Positions 36,358-47,800 are shown, counted from the first letter of the stretch. The stretch: 64,000 nucleotides of DNA from Providencia alcalifaciens (GCF_915403165.1 NZ_OU659204.1:1984001-2048000); one strand, 5' to 3'. Program-made: numbers and translations. Notes: generated by a model not told the origin, from the letters alone.

Positions 36358-37068
36358 TCATTTCTCTAAGAATCGAGATTGATATATCCAGTAACCTAAC
36401 AGTGCGAAAAGCGCACTAATTAACGTGGAGGCAATAATATCAATTGGCCAATGCATACCCAGCAGCATGCGACTTAAGCCAATTCCCTGTGCCCAGCATA
36501 ATATGACGAGACTCAATGCATATTGACGTTGTTGCCAAAACAGCACCATCAACAGTAATGCCCATCCCGCCGCAAATAACATATGACCTGAAGGAAATGA
36601 GTAGCCTGTTTCTGACTGCCAATGTTTACGCTGCCATTTAGGAATAAGCGAATCCGACTTCACGGTGTTTTTAATCAAATCCGCCCGCTCTCCGCGTTTT
36701 AAATCATAAAATTCCTGATGGGGAATTTGATACGTTTTCTCCAACCAAACCACATAGGGACGCGGTTCTTGGAAGGTGCTTTTCATTAAGGACTTCACCC
36801 CTTGTGCACCGAGAATACATAACGCGATAACCACCAGCAGCTTCAGCCATTGGTTTCGCTTATGACGAAAAACAATTAACGTTAAGAGAGTTAAAAATAC
36901 AGACGTCACATAGCTATAGGGCAATCCTGCGCTATCCGTCAGCCAAAGTAACCATTTCATTGATGGCTGATGCTCAGGAGACCATTGCCAGCCTGTGGCT
37001 ATCATAACTATCGGCGGTAATAGCAAAAAAATGACACTTATTGCGATAAGGTAGGCACTCTTTCTCAT
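36358..37068 (-). CDS. pgpB: phosphatidylglycerophosphatase B / undecaprenyl-PP phosphatase
   Basis: A 236-residue PAP2-family membrane phosphatase with six helices. The three catalytic motifs are present: KSTFQEPRPYVVW (motif C1), SFPSGHMLFAAGW (C2) and SRMLLGMHWPIDIIAS (C3). E. coli PgpB (254 residues) dephosphorylates phosphatidylglycerophosphate and undecaprenyl pyrophosphate on the periplasmic face. It is divergent from ribA as in E. coli but here on the same strand as lapA. Confidence 0.92.
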   Translation of the reverse strand: MRKSAYLIAISVIFLLLPPIVMIATGWQWSPEHQPSMKWLLWLTDSAGLPYSYVTSVFLTLLTLIVFRHKRNQWLKLLVVIALCILGAQGVKSLMKSTFQEPRPYVVWLEKTYQIPHQEFYDLKRGERADLIKNTVKSDSLIPKWQRKHWQSETGYSFPSGHMLFAAGWALLLMVLFWQQRQYALSLVILCWAQGIGLSRMLLGMHWPIDIIASTLISALFALLGYWIYQSRFLEK

Positions 37069-37281
37069 CTAGAATATTCCTTACGTTTTAATTATTTCCT
37101 AATTAACAATTTTTACATAGCTTGCAAATATCTCTGTTATAGTAGTATAGCGTCGGCTGTGTGCAAAGAATGCCGGACTCTATATGCAAACGTCATATAG
37201 CATCGATATATTTAACTTTAGTAACTATATCGATTTACGTGTTTAATTCAGCAAGAGTTACTTTAACTAATGAAAGAAAAT

Positions 37282-37878
37282 ATGCAGCTAAAACGTATTG
37301 CCGAAGCCAAACTACCAACCCCTTTCGGTGAATTCCTAATGGTAGGATTTGAAGAAATCGCAACAGGTCGAGACCATGTCGCACTGATTTTTGGTGATAT
37401 TACAGGCGCAACGCCAGTACTCAGTCGTATTCATTCCGAATGCTTAACCGGCGATGCATTATTTAGTTTACGTTGTGACTGTGGTTTTCAATTAGAATCT
37501 GCGCTCAAGCAAATTAGTGAAGAAGGCCGTGGAGTACTGCTGTATCACCGCCAAGAAGGTCGTAACATTGGGTTACTGAACAAAATCCGTGCTTATGCAT
37601 TACAAGACCAAGGATTAGATACCGTTGAAGCTAACCTAAAATTAGGATTTAAAGCCGACGAACGTGATTTTACCCTGTGCTCTGATATGTATAAATTATT
37701 AGGTATCAATGAAGTTCGCTTACTGACTAATAACCCGAAAAAAATTGATATTATGCGTGAAGCGGGTATCAACGTCGTTGAACGTGTGCCACTAATTGTT
37801 GGACGAAATCCTAGCAATGAACATTATTTAGATGTGAAAGCACAAAAAATGGGTCATATGTTATTTAAGCACCAATAA
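37282..37878 (+). CDS. ribA: GTP cyclohydrolase II
   Basis: A 198-residue zinc enzyme, first step of riboflavin synthesis from GTP. The zinc site is C-x10-C-x-C in [17 protein letters not shown]; the catalytic and GTP-binding blocks [19 protein letters not shown] and [14 protein letters not shown] are as in E. coli (196 residues). The ATG opening [10 protein letters not shown] matches the E. coli start. An in-frame ATG four codons earlier, at 37270, is also possible. It is a single gene with a terminator. Confidence 0.95.
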   Translation: MQLKRIAEAKLPTPFGEFLMVGFEEIATGRDHVALIFGDITGATPVLSRIHSECLTGDALFSLRCDCGFQLESALKQISEEGRGVLLYHRQEGRNIGLLNKIRAYALQDQGLDTVEANLKLGFKADERDFTLCSDMYKLLGINEVRLLTNNPKKIDIMREAGINVVERVPLIVGRNPSNEHYLDVKAQKMGHMLFKHQ

Positions 37879-37893
37879 TTACTCCTCTCAATT

Positions 37894-37924
37894 AGGAAGG
37901 GTGTCCCTTGCCCTTCCTATTATT
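37894..37924 (+). terminator. terminator of ribA
   Basis: AGGAAGGG pairs with CCCTTCCT around a 9-base loop, followed by a T-rich segment. Confidence 0.65.
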
Positions 37925-38125
37925 CTTGCCTAAATTCCCATTTTCATCATAACAATCGAATCCCTAACATTTGACGAGTGCTATATTCACATTCTTTTTA
38001 TAAGGTTTATACTGTTCGCAACTTAATACCATTCATAATTAAATACATCGAAAAATAAGAGTGGAACATTCCCACATAATAATCCGAATGGGAAATGTCT
38101 ATTTTTCGTCTACCAAGGAGATAGT

Positions 38126-39103
38126 GTGAATAACCTGCATTCCATCCAGCGCATGAGAAGACTGCGTAAAAGTGAACAATTCCGCGACCTATTCCAAGAA
38201 ACCCACCTCTCCATCAATGACTTGTGCTTGCCAATTTTCGTAGAAGAAGGCTTAGACGATTACGCACCGATAGCGAGTATGCCTGGCGTTGTGCGTATTC
38301 CAGAAAAACGCTTAGCCTATGAAATTGAACGTATTGCAAAAGCGGGCATTAAGTCTGTTATGACCTTCGGTGTGTCTCATCACTTAGATGAAAATGGTAG
38401 CGATGCATGGCAAGACAATGGTCTGGTTGCACGTATGTCTCGTATCTGTAAAGAGACCGTCCCAGAAATGATTGTGATGTCAGACACTTGTTTCTGCGAA
38501 TACACGTCTCACGGTCACTGCGGTGTGATGCACGGTGATGTGGTTGATAACGACCAAACTATCCATAATTTAGGTTTGCAGGCCGTTGCAGCTGCGCGTG
38601 CGGGTGCTGATTTTATCGCCCCTTCAGCTGCGATGGATGGACAAGTTTCCGCAATTCGCCATGCGCTTGATGAAGCTGGATTTACCGATACCGCGATTAT
38701 GTCTTACTCCACGAAGTTCGCTTCCGCTCTGTATGGCCCTTTCCGTGATGCCGCAGGTTCATGTTTGAAAGGTGATCGTAAAACTTACCAAATGAACCCA
38801 ATGAACCGCCGTGAAGCACTGCACGAGTCGCTGATTGATATGCAAGAAGGCGCAGATGCGCTGATGGTAAAACCAGCAGGGGCTTATTTAGATATTATCC
38901 GTGACCTGCGTGAGTGTACCCAATTGCCTATTGGTGCTTATCAAGTCAGTGGTGAATACGCCATGATCAAATTTGCTGCGCAAGCAGGTGCGATTGATGA
39001 AACTCGCGTCACGTTAGAAAGCTTAGGGTCGATTAAACGTGCTGGAGCTGATTTAATCTTTACTTATTTCGCACTGCAATTAGCTGAAAATAAGATCCTG
39101 TAA
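38126..39103 (+). CDS. hemB: delta-aminolevulinic acid dehydratase (porphobilinogen synthase)
   Basis: A 325-residue enzyme joining two 5-aminolevulinates into porphobilinogen for haem. Active-site lysines are in [14 protein letters not shown] and [15 protein letters not shown]; the zinc cysteines are in [14 protein letters not shown]. The start is a GTG with AAGGAG six bases upstream; the product begins [14 protein letters not shown]. In E. coli hemB is near 8 min, so here it is an insertion in the ribA-acnA order. Transcription stops at a strong bidirectional terminator. Confidence 0.95.
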   Translation: MNNLHSIQRMRRLRKSEQFRDLFQETHLSINDLCLPIFVEEGLDDYAPIASMPGVVRIPEKRLAYEIERIAKAGIKSVMTFGVSHHLDENGSDAWQDNGLVARMSRICKETVPEMIVMSDTCFCEYTSHGHCGVMHGDVVDNDQTIHNLGLQAVAAARAGADFIAPSAAMDGQVSAIRHALDEAGFTDTAIMSYSTKFASALYGPFRDAAGSCLKGDRKTYQMNPMNRREALHESLIDMQEGADALMVKPAGAYLDIIRDLRECTQLPIGAYQVSGEYAMIKFAAQAGAIDETRVTLESLGSIKRAGADLIFTYFALQLAENKIL

Positions 39104-39120
39104 TCTCTATTTAGGATAAC

Positions 39121-39160
39121 AAAACGCCGATACTGGATATAAATACAGTATCGGCGTTTT
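39121..39160. terminator. bidirectional terminator between hemB and the unknown gene
   Basis: A 15-bp perfect stem (AAAACGCCGATACTG and complement) with a 10-base loop, T-rich on both strands. Confidence 0.92.
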
Positions 39161-39196
39161 TGTTCATTTCCGCTTATTTATTCAACAATATGAGCA

Positions 39197-39646
39197 TTAA
39201 CTTGCCTTTTTTTGTTGAAATTCTAGCTGCTCGGATAGACGGTCTGCATACATTTGGGCGGTTTCTGGGGTCAGTAATCCTGCAATTAGAAGATCTTTTT
39301 TACCATTTGCAAGGTCAGCAACGACGCCCCACGTTTCGATATCCATTGCTTCACAATCAAGTTCGTGATCGGTAACAGGCAAAATATCAAAGAAATCTTT
39401 TAGTGGTGCAATAGAAATTGCGGTGTACCCGGCATTTAAGCCTAATGGGAACTCTTTATCTGCATATAATCTTAAATCATGGACTTCTGTCTCTGGGGTT
39501 CTCATTACAACTGAATAGAGGTTCGGAATATGTTCTAAAATGTCACGAACTTCGTCATTCGCACCCGCACAATGTGAAGTGCTTAATAGAATGTCTGCCG
39601 CCCATAATGCACCCTTGAAAAAATCAGTTTCATTGATATTTGCCAT
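39197..39646 (-). CDS. conserved-looking hypothetical protein, 149 aa
   Basis: An acidic soluble protein beginning MANINETDFFKGALWAAD, without signal peptide or membrane segment. The chosen ATG has AAGGAAA six bases upstream; the frame runs 13 codons further but without a ribosome site. Codon use is ordinary for the window and the ORF is followed by a shared terminator, so it is a real gene. Features are a Cys-His pair near residue 24 (TSHCAGAND), a predicted alpha/beta pattern and a C-terminal helix with ETAQMYADRLSEQLEF. I do not recognise the family. It lies between hemB and acnA, convergent with hemB. Confidence 0.7.
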   Translation of the reverse strand: MANINETDFFKGALWAADILLSTSHCAGANDEVRDILEHIPNLYSVVMRTPETEVHDLRLYADKEFPLGLNAGYTAISIAPLKDFFDILPVTDHELDCEAMDIETWGVVADLANGKKDLLIAGLLTPETAQMYADRLSEQLEFQQKKAS

Positions 39647-39794
39647 ATTGATTTCCTTTACGCTATTTTCGATAAATGCGGTCACTTCATTCCATCAAAC
39701 TACTGAGCTTTTTCTGAATACTGACTATCACAATAACTGAGAAACTGGCTAAAAAACTTGAGAAATAACAATATTAAGCGTTAATAAAGAAAAA

Positions 39795-39820
39795 ACGCCC
39801 ACAAGAAATCTTGTAGGCGC
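39795..39820 (-). terminator. terminator of acnA
   Basis: On the minus strand CGCCTACAAG pairs with CTTGTGGGCG (one G-T pair) and is followed by a T-run, 13 bp past the acnA stop. Confidence 0.8.
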
Positions 39821-39832
39821 AATAAACGGATA

Positions 39833-42505
39833 TTAACTGAGCATTTGTCGGATCACATAATGCAAGATCCCACCATGTCGGTAATATTCCATTTCCGTGG
39901 CAGTATCAATGCGGCAACAAGTATTCACCTCTTTCACTTTGCCATCACTATAGGTAATTTTTACGGTGATATTTTGGCTTGGAGTCAGAGACTGTAAACC
40001 GGTAACATCAATACGCTCATCACCTTTTAAACCAAGGGTTTTACGGGTTTCGCCACCTGTAAATTCTAATGGAATAACGCCCATCCCAATTAAGTTAGAG
40101 CGGTGGATACGTTCATAGGATTCGGCTATCACCACACGAACACCCAGTAAATTAGTTCCTTTTGCTGCCCAGTCACGGCTAGAGCCTGAACCATATTCTT
40201 TACCCGCTATAATAGCTAACGGACGTTTTTGTTGTTGATACAGCATCGCTGCATCAAAGATAGCCATCTGTTTACCTGTTGGAATATGTAAGGTATAGCC
40301 GCCTTCTACTCCCGGTACCATTTCATTACGGATACGAATATTGGCAAACGTACCGCGCATCATGACTTCATGGTTACCACGACGAGAACCGTAAGAGTTA
40401 AAATCCGCGACTGCCACACCGTGTTCTTGGAGATAACGCCCCGCTGGACTTTCCTTCTTAATATTCCCCGCCGGAGATATATGGTCAGTTGTTACCGAAT
40501 CCCCGAGAATAGCGAGAATATTTGCCCCGTGAACATCAGCGACGGGTTTAGGTTGCACTGGCATATTTTCAAAGAATGGTGGATGGCGAATATAAGTTGA
40601 ATCCCCTTGCCAATGATAGGTTGACGAGCTTTCAACATTCAGTGCACGCCAAGCTTCATCCCCTTCAAAGACCGAGTTATATTCCTTATGGAACATATCG
40701 GTTTTGACTTTCTCAACCGCACTGGCAATTTCCGCACTGGATGGCCAGATATCTTTCAAATAGACAGGCTGCCCCTGTTTATCCACACCTAATGGGTCGG
40801 TTTTCAAATTAACGTGCATATTGCCCGCCAGTGCATAGGCAACGACGAGCGGTGGTGATGCCAGCCAGTTGGTTTTTACCAACGGATGAATGCGCCCTTC
40901 GAAGTTACGGTTACCTGAAAGCACCGCTCCAACAGTCAGATCAGATTGCTTAATGGCCTCCTCAATCGGTGCAGGTAGCGGACCGGAGTTACCAATACAG
41001 GTAGTACAACCATACCCTACAAGGTTAAAGCCCAGTTGATCAAGATAAGGGGTTAATCCCGCTAATGCGAGGTAATCAGTCACAACCTTAGAGCCCGGCG
41101 CGAGAGAGGATTTAACCCACGGCTGACGAGAAAGCCCTTTTTCTATCGCTTTTTTCGCCAGTAACCCTGCCGCCATTAATACACTAGGGTTAGAGGTATT
41201 GGTACAGGATGTGATAGCAGCGATCACCACCGCACCATCGGTGAGGTCAAATTCCTGTCCTTGAAAATTCACACGAGGATGTGCGTGTTTATCTTGCTTA
41301 TTCAGCTCTAAATCCACTGCGCCTTGGAATGCTTTCGGAACTTGGCTCAGTTCAACGCGGTCTTGTGGACGTTTAGGTCCCGCAAGGCTAGACTCGACCG
41401 TGCCCATATCCAGCGCTAAGGTACTGGTGAAAATCGGCTCATCACCTTGGTGACGCCATAAGCCTTGCTGCTTGCTGTACGCTTCCACCAGCGCGATTTC
41501 ATCGTCTTCACGCCCTGTCAGTTTCATATACGCAAGGGTAATTTCGTCTATCGGGAAGAAGCCGCAGGTTGCCCCATATTCTGGTGACATATTGGCAATG
41601 GTCGCGCGATCGGCTAATGGCAGGTCGGCTAAGCCATCCCCATAGAATTCAACAAATTTACCCACCACACCATGTTTACGTAGCATCTGAGTGACGGTTA
41701 AGACCAAGTCTGTTGCCGTTATCCCTTCTGCTAATTTACCGGTTAGCTTGAAACCCACCACATCGGGGATCAGCATGGAAACAGGTTGCCCCAGCATCGC
41801 GGCTTCCGCCTCAATTCCGCCAACGCCCCAGCCTAATACCCCCAGGCCGTTGATCATGGTGGTGTGGGAGTCAGTTCCAACCAAAGTATCGGGGTAGGCA
41901 ACTAACTTGCCATCAACCTCTTCATGCCAAATCGCTTTACCGAGGTATTCAAGGTTAACTTGGTGGCAAATCCCCGTTCCCGGCGGTACTACCCTAAAGC
42001 GGTTAAACGCTTTTTGTCCCCAACGTAAAAATAGGTAGCGTTCGTGGTTACGCTTCATTTCGATTTCGACGTTGTCATCAAACGCTTGGGAATTACCAAA
42101 CTCATCGACCATTACTGAGTGGTCAATAACTAAGTCGACGGGAGATAATGGGTTAACTTGGTTGACGTTACCACCAAGGGATTTGACGGCTTCACGCATA
42201 GCGGCGAGGTCAACAACCGCAGGAACACCGGTAAAGTCTTGCATCAGCACCCGCGCGGGGCGATACGCAATTTCTCTGTCGGCATGAGCGTTTTTTTGCC
42301 AATCGATGATGGCTTGAAGATCGGCATCTACGACGGATTTACCGTCGATATGACGCAGTAGGTTTTCGAGTAGAACTTTGAGGGATTTAGGAAGTCTCGC
42401 CCCGCTGCCTAATTGTTTCTCTGCAAGGGCAAGACTGAAGTAATTATACTGTTTGTTACCGACATTCAGTGTTGCTGCACTGCTTGTTTTTAAACTCAAC
42501 GACAT
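39833..42505 (-). CDS. acnA: aconitate hydratase A
   Basis: An 890-residue TCA-cycle enzyme interconverting citrate and isocitrate. The 4Fe-4S cysteines lie in SCTNTSNP and GCTTCIGNSG. Other aconitase blocks are VGTDSHTTMINGLGVLGWG and AGKEYGSGSSRDWAAKG (swivel domain active-site Ser). The length equals E. coli AcnA (891). It is preceded by AAGGAGG. In E. coli it is the stress-responsive aconitase; its place next to cysB is conserved. Confidence 0.96.
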   Translation of the reverse strand: MSLSLKTSSAATLNVGNKQYNYFSLALAEKQLGSGARLPKSLKVLLENLLRHIDGKSVVDADLQAIIDWQKNAHADREIAYRPARVLMQDFTGVPAVVDLAAMREAVKSLGGNVNQVNPLSPVDLVIDHSVMVDEFGNSQAFDDNVEIEMKRNHERYLFLRWGQKAFNRFRVVPPGTGICHQVNLEYLGKAIWHEEVDGKLVAYPDTLVGTDSHTTMINGLGVLGWGVGGIEAEAAMLGQPVSMLIPDVVGFKLTGKLAEGITATDLVLTVTQMLRKHGVVGKFVEFYGDGLADLPLADRATIANMSPEYGATCGFFPIDEITLAYMKLTGREDDEIALVEAYSKQQGLWRHQGDEPIFTSTLALDMGTVESSLAGPKRPQDRVELSQVPKAFQGAVDLELNKQDKHAHPRVNFQGQEFDLTDGAVVIAAITSCTNTSNPSVLMAAGLLAKKAIEKGLSRQPWVKSSLAPGSKVVTDYLALAGLTPYLDQLGFNLVGYGCTTCIGNSGPLPAPIEEAIKQSDLTVGAVLSGNRNFEGRIHPLVKTNWLASPPLVVAYALAGNMHVNLKTDPLGVDKQGQPVYLKDIWPSSAEIASAVEKVKTDMFHKEYNSVFEGDEAWRALNVESSSTYHWQGDSTYIRHPPFFENMPVQPKPVADVHGANILAILGDSVTTDHISPAGNIKKESPAGRYLQEHGVAVADFNSYGSRRGNHEVMMRGTFANIRIRNEMVPGVEGGYTLHIPTGKQMAIFDAAMLYQQQKRPLAIIAGKEYGSGSSRDWAAKGTNLLGVRVVIAESYERIHRSNLIGMGVIPLEFTGGETRKTLGLKGDERIDVTGLQSLTPSQNITVKITYSDGKVKEVNTCCRIDTATEMEYYRHGGILHYVIRQMLS

Positions 42506-42598
42506 AACTCCTCCTTGGCGTTTTTATCACCTTATTTTTTTACGCAGTATTATTAATCATAGTCCTCATAATCATTTCCTCTATAGATTTTGTGCCAA

Positions 42599-43597
<999 letters not shown>

Positions 43598-43862
43598 TCA
43601 TTTTTGCTATAGCTAAAAAACATTACATATAACAAAAAGTAATATTGTTTAATTTATATATAACCAATATAACATCAAACTAATGAGAATAAACAGTATG
43701 ATGATATTATTTCATCTTGCTGTGAAAAAAAGACGGCACCCAAGTAAGGTATTGCAAAGTCAGATTATTTTTTTCTTCGACTATGCTTGAATAATTAGCA
43801 TGCGAATTTTATTTCCATTTTTGCGGTGTGCATCCTATTTAGACTACAGAGAGGTTATCTAG

Positions 43863-45896
43863 ATGCGTATAAAAGTTTTAGCCATGATGGTCGGTTTATC
43901 AACCCTATCCTTTGCGCCTCACTTATTAGCGAAAGAGCTATCTTACGGTCAGCAAAAAATCGTGTTATCCGACACCATCGTACCCGGCAATGATTTTTAC
44001 CAGTACGTTAACCATGATTGGATTAATAAAGCGAAAATTCCAACGGGTATGCCACGAATTAACTCTTTTGTGGATTTGTATTTAAGTACCGAAAAACAGA
44101 CTCAATCTATTATCGATGAATTAAAGCAAGCCCCTGAGAGCAGCTTAGATCATAATCAGAAAAATATTCGTAACTTATATTTGAGCTATTTAGATGAAGC
44201 CAGCATTGAAAAAGCGGGTTTAACGCCAATCAAATCAAACTTAGCGGCTATCACTAAAGCCAAAGATCATAATGATATTAGCCGTCTGATGACGCTGCCA
44301 GGTTATACTTCCCTACTCTCTTATTGGGTAGATTTAGACGCCAAAGCCCCAGATACTTATATTCTGTATCTTGGTCAAGGTGGACTTGGGTTGCCTAATC
44401 GTAATTACTACCTTGACGACACCCCGCAAATGAAAGAGATCCGCAAAAACTACATTGCGTATATTGCGACTATTTTAAAATTAGCCGGCGAAAAAGACGT
44501 TAAGAAAAAAGCGCAACAGATCTTCGACCTTGAAAAATCCATTGCTGAAGTGCATTGGAGCCCAGAAGCTCGCCGTGACACCATCAAAAACTATCATCCT
44601 ATGACCCTCGCTGAAATGAAGAAATTTACCGATGGTTTTGCGTGGGATAGTTTTATTCAGCACTGGAAATTAACGGATCAGCAACTGGCGAAAGTAGTGG
44701 TTGAGAATGACACTGCGGTAGAAAAAACGGCACAGATTTTTGCTAATACCCCTGTTTCAGTCTTGAAAGATTACCTCACATTCCAGTACGTGAACGACCA
44801 TGCGAGTTATCTGAACAAAACCTTATCTGATGCACGCTTTGATTTTTACTCGAAAAAACTCAATGGCGTCGAAAAACAGCGGACTCGTCAAGAACGCGCT
44901 CTTCAAACGGTCAATTCACTGCAAGGTGAGCCTCTCGGACAAATTTATGTGGAGAAATACTTCAATCCACAATCTAAAGAGAAAATCCAAGATTTAGTCA
45001 GCTATGTGCGCGGTACCTTTAATGCTCGCCTGAAAGATAATGATTGGATGGATGAATCAACCCGCCAAGAAGCGCTGAAAAAGTTAGAGCAGTTTACGGT
45101 CAAAGTCGGCTATCCTGATAAATGGAATGATTTTAGTAGCGTTAATTTAAAGCCAAATACATTGATGGATAACTATAAGCAAATGGAGGCGTGGTCATAT
45201 AACGATGCTATGAGCAAAATTGGTCAGCCCGTTCGCAAATGGGAATGGGGCATGACGCCACAAACCATCAATGCGTATTTCAATCCCGTACAAAATGAAA
45301 TTGTATTCCCTGCTGCTATTTTGCAAGCACCATTCTTCGACCCAAATGTGGATCCTGCTTATAACTACGGTGCCATCGGGGCAGTAATCGGTCATGAAAT
45401 GGGTCACGGTTTTGATGACCAAGGCAGCTTATATGATGGCACCGGCCAGCTACGTAATTGGTGGAGCGATAGTGCCAAAGCGCATTTTAAAGAGAAAACT
45501 GCCAAGTTGGTGGATCAATATAATGGCTTTGCCGTCGATGGCCAGAAAGTGAATGGTGAGTTAACTCTCGGCGAGAATATTGGTGATTTAGGCGGTTTAA
45601 ATATCGCGTTAAGCGCCTATAAACAATTTGCTAAAGAGAACTACCCAAATGGCGAGCCTCCGATTATTGATGGCATGACTGGCTTGCAGCGCTTCTTTAT
45701 TTCATGGGCCAGAACTTGGCAAGAGTTGTCAAATAAGGAATCCGAGCGCAATAAGATCCTCACCGATCCACACAGTCCAAATCAGTTCCGCGCTAATGGT
45801 GTCGTCCGTAATATTGATGATTGGTATACCACCTTCGGCGTCGATAAGGATAATGCCCTATACCTCGAGCCGGAGAAGCGGATTAAGATTTGGTGA
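43863..45896 (+). CDS. M13-family (neprilysin/PepO-like) zinc metallopeptidase, exported
   Basis: A 677-residue protein with a signal peptide ending near ...APHLLA (residue 23). The N-terminal M13 domain starts PGNDFYQYVNHDWI. The zinc-binding HEMGH is at residues 511-515, the third ligand Glu571 is in GENIGDLGGL, and the substrate-binding NAYFNP and the C-terminal FRANGVVRNIDDWYTTFGV are present. M13 enzymes cleave small peptides; bacterial ones act in the periplasm or outside the cell. It lacks an N-terminal membrane anchor. It is not in this position in E. coli, so it was inserted between cysB and topA. It ends at a clear terminator. Confidence 0.92.
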   Translation: MRIKVLAMMVGLSTLSFAPHLLAKELSYGQQKIVLSDTIVPGNDFYQYVNHDWINKAKIPTGMPRINSFVDLYLSTEKQTQSIIDELKQAPESSLDHNQKNIRNLYLSYLDEASIEKAGLTPIKSNLAAITKAKDHNDISRLMTLPGYTSLLSYWVDLDAKAPDTYILYLGQGGLGLPNRNYYLDDTPQMKEIRKNYIAYIATILKLAGEKDVKKKAQQIFDLEKSIAEVHWSPEARRDTIKNYHPMTLAEMKKFTDGFAWDSFIQHWKLTDQQLAKVVVENDTAVEKTAQIFANTPVSVLKDYLTFQYVNDHASYLNKTLSDARFDFYSKKLNGVEKQRTRQERALQTVNSLQGEPLGQIYVEKYFNPQSKEKIQDLVSYVRGTFNARLKDNDWMDESTRQEALKKLEQFTVKVGYPDKWNDFSSVNLKPNTLMDNYKQMEAWSYNDAMSKIGQPVRKWEWGMTPQTINAYFNPVQNEIVFPAAILQAPFFDPNVDPAYNYGAIGAVIGHEMGHGFDDQGSLYDGTGQLRNWWSDSAKAHFKEKTAKLVDQYNGFAVDGQKVNGELTLGENIGDLGGLNIALSAYKQFAKENYPNGEPPIIDGMTGLQRFFISWARTWQELSNKESERNKILTDPHSPNQFRANGVVRNIDDWYTTFGVDKDNALYLEPEKRIKIW

Positions 45897-45930
45897 TTGG
45901 GTTAAATCAGTAAGATTAAGATAACGTTGA

Positions 45931-45961
45931 AAAGCCTCTTTTATAAGAGGCTTTTATTTTT
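45931..45961 (+). terminator. terminator of the M13 peptidase gene
   Basis: AAAGCCTCTT pairs with AAGAGGCTTT around a 5-base loop and is followed by TATTTTTA. Confidence 0.88.
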
Positions 45962-46095
45962 AAAGTGACCCGTCCTAAATAAGATTAAAAATACTTCATA
46001 AGATGGAGTTTAGCTCAACCAATAATAGATTTTTCTGGTTATGTTAAAAATTCAATTCAATCGTTATACTTCATTTAATTTGTTTATGCTAATCT

Positions 46096-47649
46096 ATGTC
46101 ACACAAAATTAAGAGTGAAAAGCATTCAAGTTTAGTTATGAAACAGAAAATAAAAAATACATTTTTAAGCAAAATGATGCTTAAGTTTATTTCCGTCTTT
46201 ATTCTTTTTTCAATATTACATGAGGTAATGGGCTATCCATTTAAGCCTCTTTACGTCTTGTGCCTAAGCATCGCATTACTTTATTTAAACAATGGGTTAT
46301 ATCGATTTTTTGTTTTATTTTTCACCATACTAGCGAGTTCATATTTGCCCATTGGTTTAATTTATGGCCCTCCAACATATAATACGGTGGCTTCCTTTTA
46401 TTATACTGACATACAAGAATCACGAGAATTCATATCAAATATAGATTATAAGTATTATATTTATTCTATCATTACACTAGTTTTTGGAGTCTTAGTTAGC
46501 TTTATTAAAGCCGATAAAATAAATTATCTCAAAAAGATAATGCTAAGTATCGTGATGATTGTTTTCCTTTTCACTCCATCAAAATATGCGTTAAGTGGTA
46601 AATATGAGAAAGCGGCTAATTCGGGAGCTCCAGAAACGCGCTTTTTTACAGAACTAATTTACTCAATTCATTCATTAATCGATGAGATTGATTTGTATAC
46701 AAGTGATGACACTTTTAAAATTGCAGGGATTAATAACCAATATGATACTTATGTTATTGTTATTGGAGAAAGTGTCCGAAAAGATTTTATGCAGGAATAT
46801 GGGTTTAAAATACAGAACACTCCATTTATGAGCTCCGTCAATGGGATTTTCTTTACTAACTACATTTCGGCTGCTAGTTCGACACAGCCATCTTTAACAC
46901 ATAGTTTATCTTTATACCCTAGAATTGGGAATAATATCATGACACTAGCTAATAAAGCAGGTTTTGATACTTATTGGTTATCTAATCAAGGATTTGTTGG
47001 TGAGTATGATGGCTCAGTTGCCGCTATTGGACGCAGAGCAAATAATAGCTTCTTTATTAAAAGAGGAAGCTCAGATGATAAGTTAATCTCTCCAGATGAA
47101 GCATTATTACCAGAATTTAAGCTGGCTTTAAAATCAAAAGGCTCCAAAAAACTCATTGTTGTTCATCTTATGGGTAGCCATACGCCATTTTGTACTAGAA
47201 CAGAGGGACAATATGACTATTTTTATCAGAACCAAAAATTCTCTTGCTATGTGCAAAGCATAAAAAATACAGATAAATTGCTGTCAGAAATTTATTCTGA
47301 TTTAAGTGAAACTCAATCTAAGTGGTCCATGATGTATTTTTCCGACCATGCGTTGTCTTTAACGTATGACAGAAATGAGTTGGCACATAGTGATAAATAC
47401 AAACAAAATTATGAAGTGCCATTTTTTATTACATCTTATAATTCCAATCAAAAAGAAACGATAAATAACCGCCGCAGTGGTCTAAACTTTATGTCTTTGT
47501 TTTCTCAATGGTTAGGAATAAATGAAGGTAGCATTGAAGGCAATTGCGATATGCTATCTAAAAACGATTGTGCCAATCAGAATTTCATCATCGATTTCAA
47601 TAAAAACCGTCGGATTTATGATGATTTACCTGATGATTATTCTAAGTAA
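46096..47649 (+). CDS. phosphoethanolamine-transferase-like membrane sulfatase-fold protein
   Basis: A 517-residue protein. About five N-terminal membrane helices (residues 27-165) are followed by a periplasmic sulfatase-fold domain. The nucleophile region reads VIGESVRKDF with Ser226 where EptA and MCR enzymes have Thr. The metal pair D417-H418 is in YFSDHALSL, and VHLMGSHTPF carries another metal His. The family transfers phosphoethanolamine to lipid A, core sugars or periplasmic glucans; the target here is unknown. The gene is noticeably AT-rich and its codons differ from its neighbours, suggesting horizontal origin. ATG at 46138 (MKQKIKN) is an alternative start; neither has a good ribosome site. 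Four ERIC elements follow on the downstream side. Confidence 0.85.
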   Translation: MSHKIKSEKHSSLVMKQKIKNTFLSKMMLKFISVFILFSILHEVMGYPFKPLYVLCLSIALLYLNNGLYRFFVLFFTILASSYLPIGLIYGPPTYNTVASFYYTDIQESREFISNIDYKYYIYSIITLVFGVLVSFIKADKINYLKKIMLSIVMIVFLFTPSKYALSGKYEKAANSGAPETRFFTELIYSIHSLIDEIDLYTSDDTFKIAGINNQYDTYVIVIGESVRKDFMQEYGFKIQNTPFMSSVNGIFFTNYISAASSTQPSLTHSLSLYPRIGNNIMTLANKAGFDTYWLSNQGFVGEYDGSVAAIGRRANNSFFIKRGSSDDKLISPDEALLPEFKLALKSKGSKKLIVVHLMGSHTPFCTRTEGQYDYFYQNQKFSCYVQSIKNTDKLLSEIYSDLSETQSKWSMMYFSDHALSLTYDRNELAHSDKYKQNYEVPFFITSYNSNQKETINNRRSGLNFMSLFSQWLGINEGSIEGNCDMLSKNDCANQNFIIDFNKNRRIYDDLPDDYSK

Positions 47650-47694
47650 TAACAAGTCTGCGTGCTATGTAATAAACGCAATTATTAACGTTTA

Positions 47695-47790
47695 AACAAG
47701 ACAGCTAGCGCGAATATCTCGGGGAGCATACAAAAGTATGTGACCCGAATAGCCAAGTGGCGTCAACGCAGTTATCACAAAAATCATGCC
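47695..47790. repeat. ERIC-type repeat 1 (partial)
   Basis: An imperfect palindromic element whose centre is GAGCATACAAAAGTATGTGA within flanking CTCGGG and CCCGAA arms. It resembles the ERIC/IRU core (AAGTAAGTGACTGGGG family). It begins near AAGACAGCTAGCGCG and lacks the usual outer left end. With repeats 2 and 3 it fills the gap between the PEtN-type gene and sodC. Confidence 0.72.
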
Positions 47791-47800
47791 TCTGAAACAC

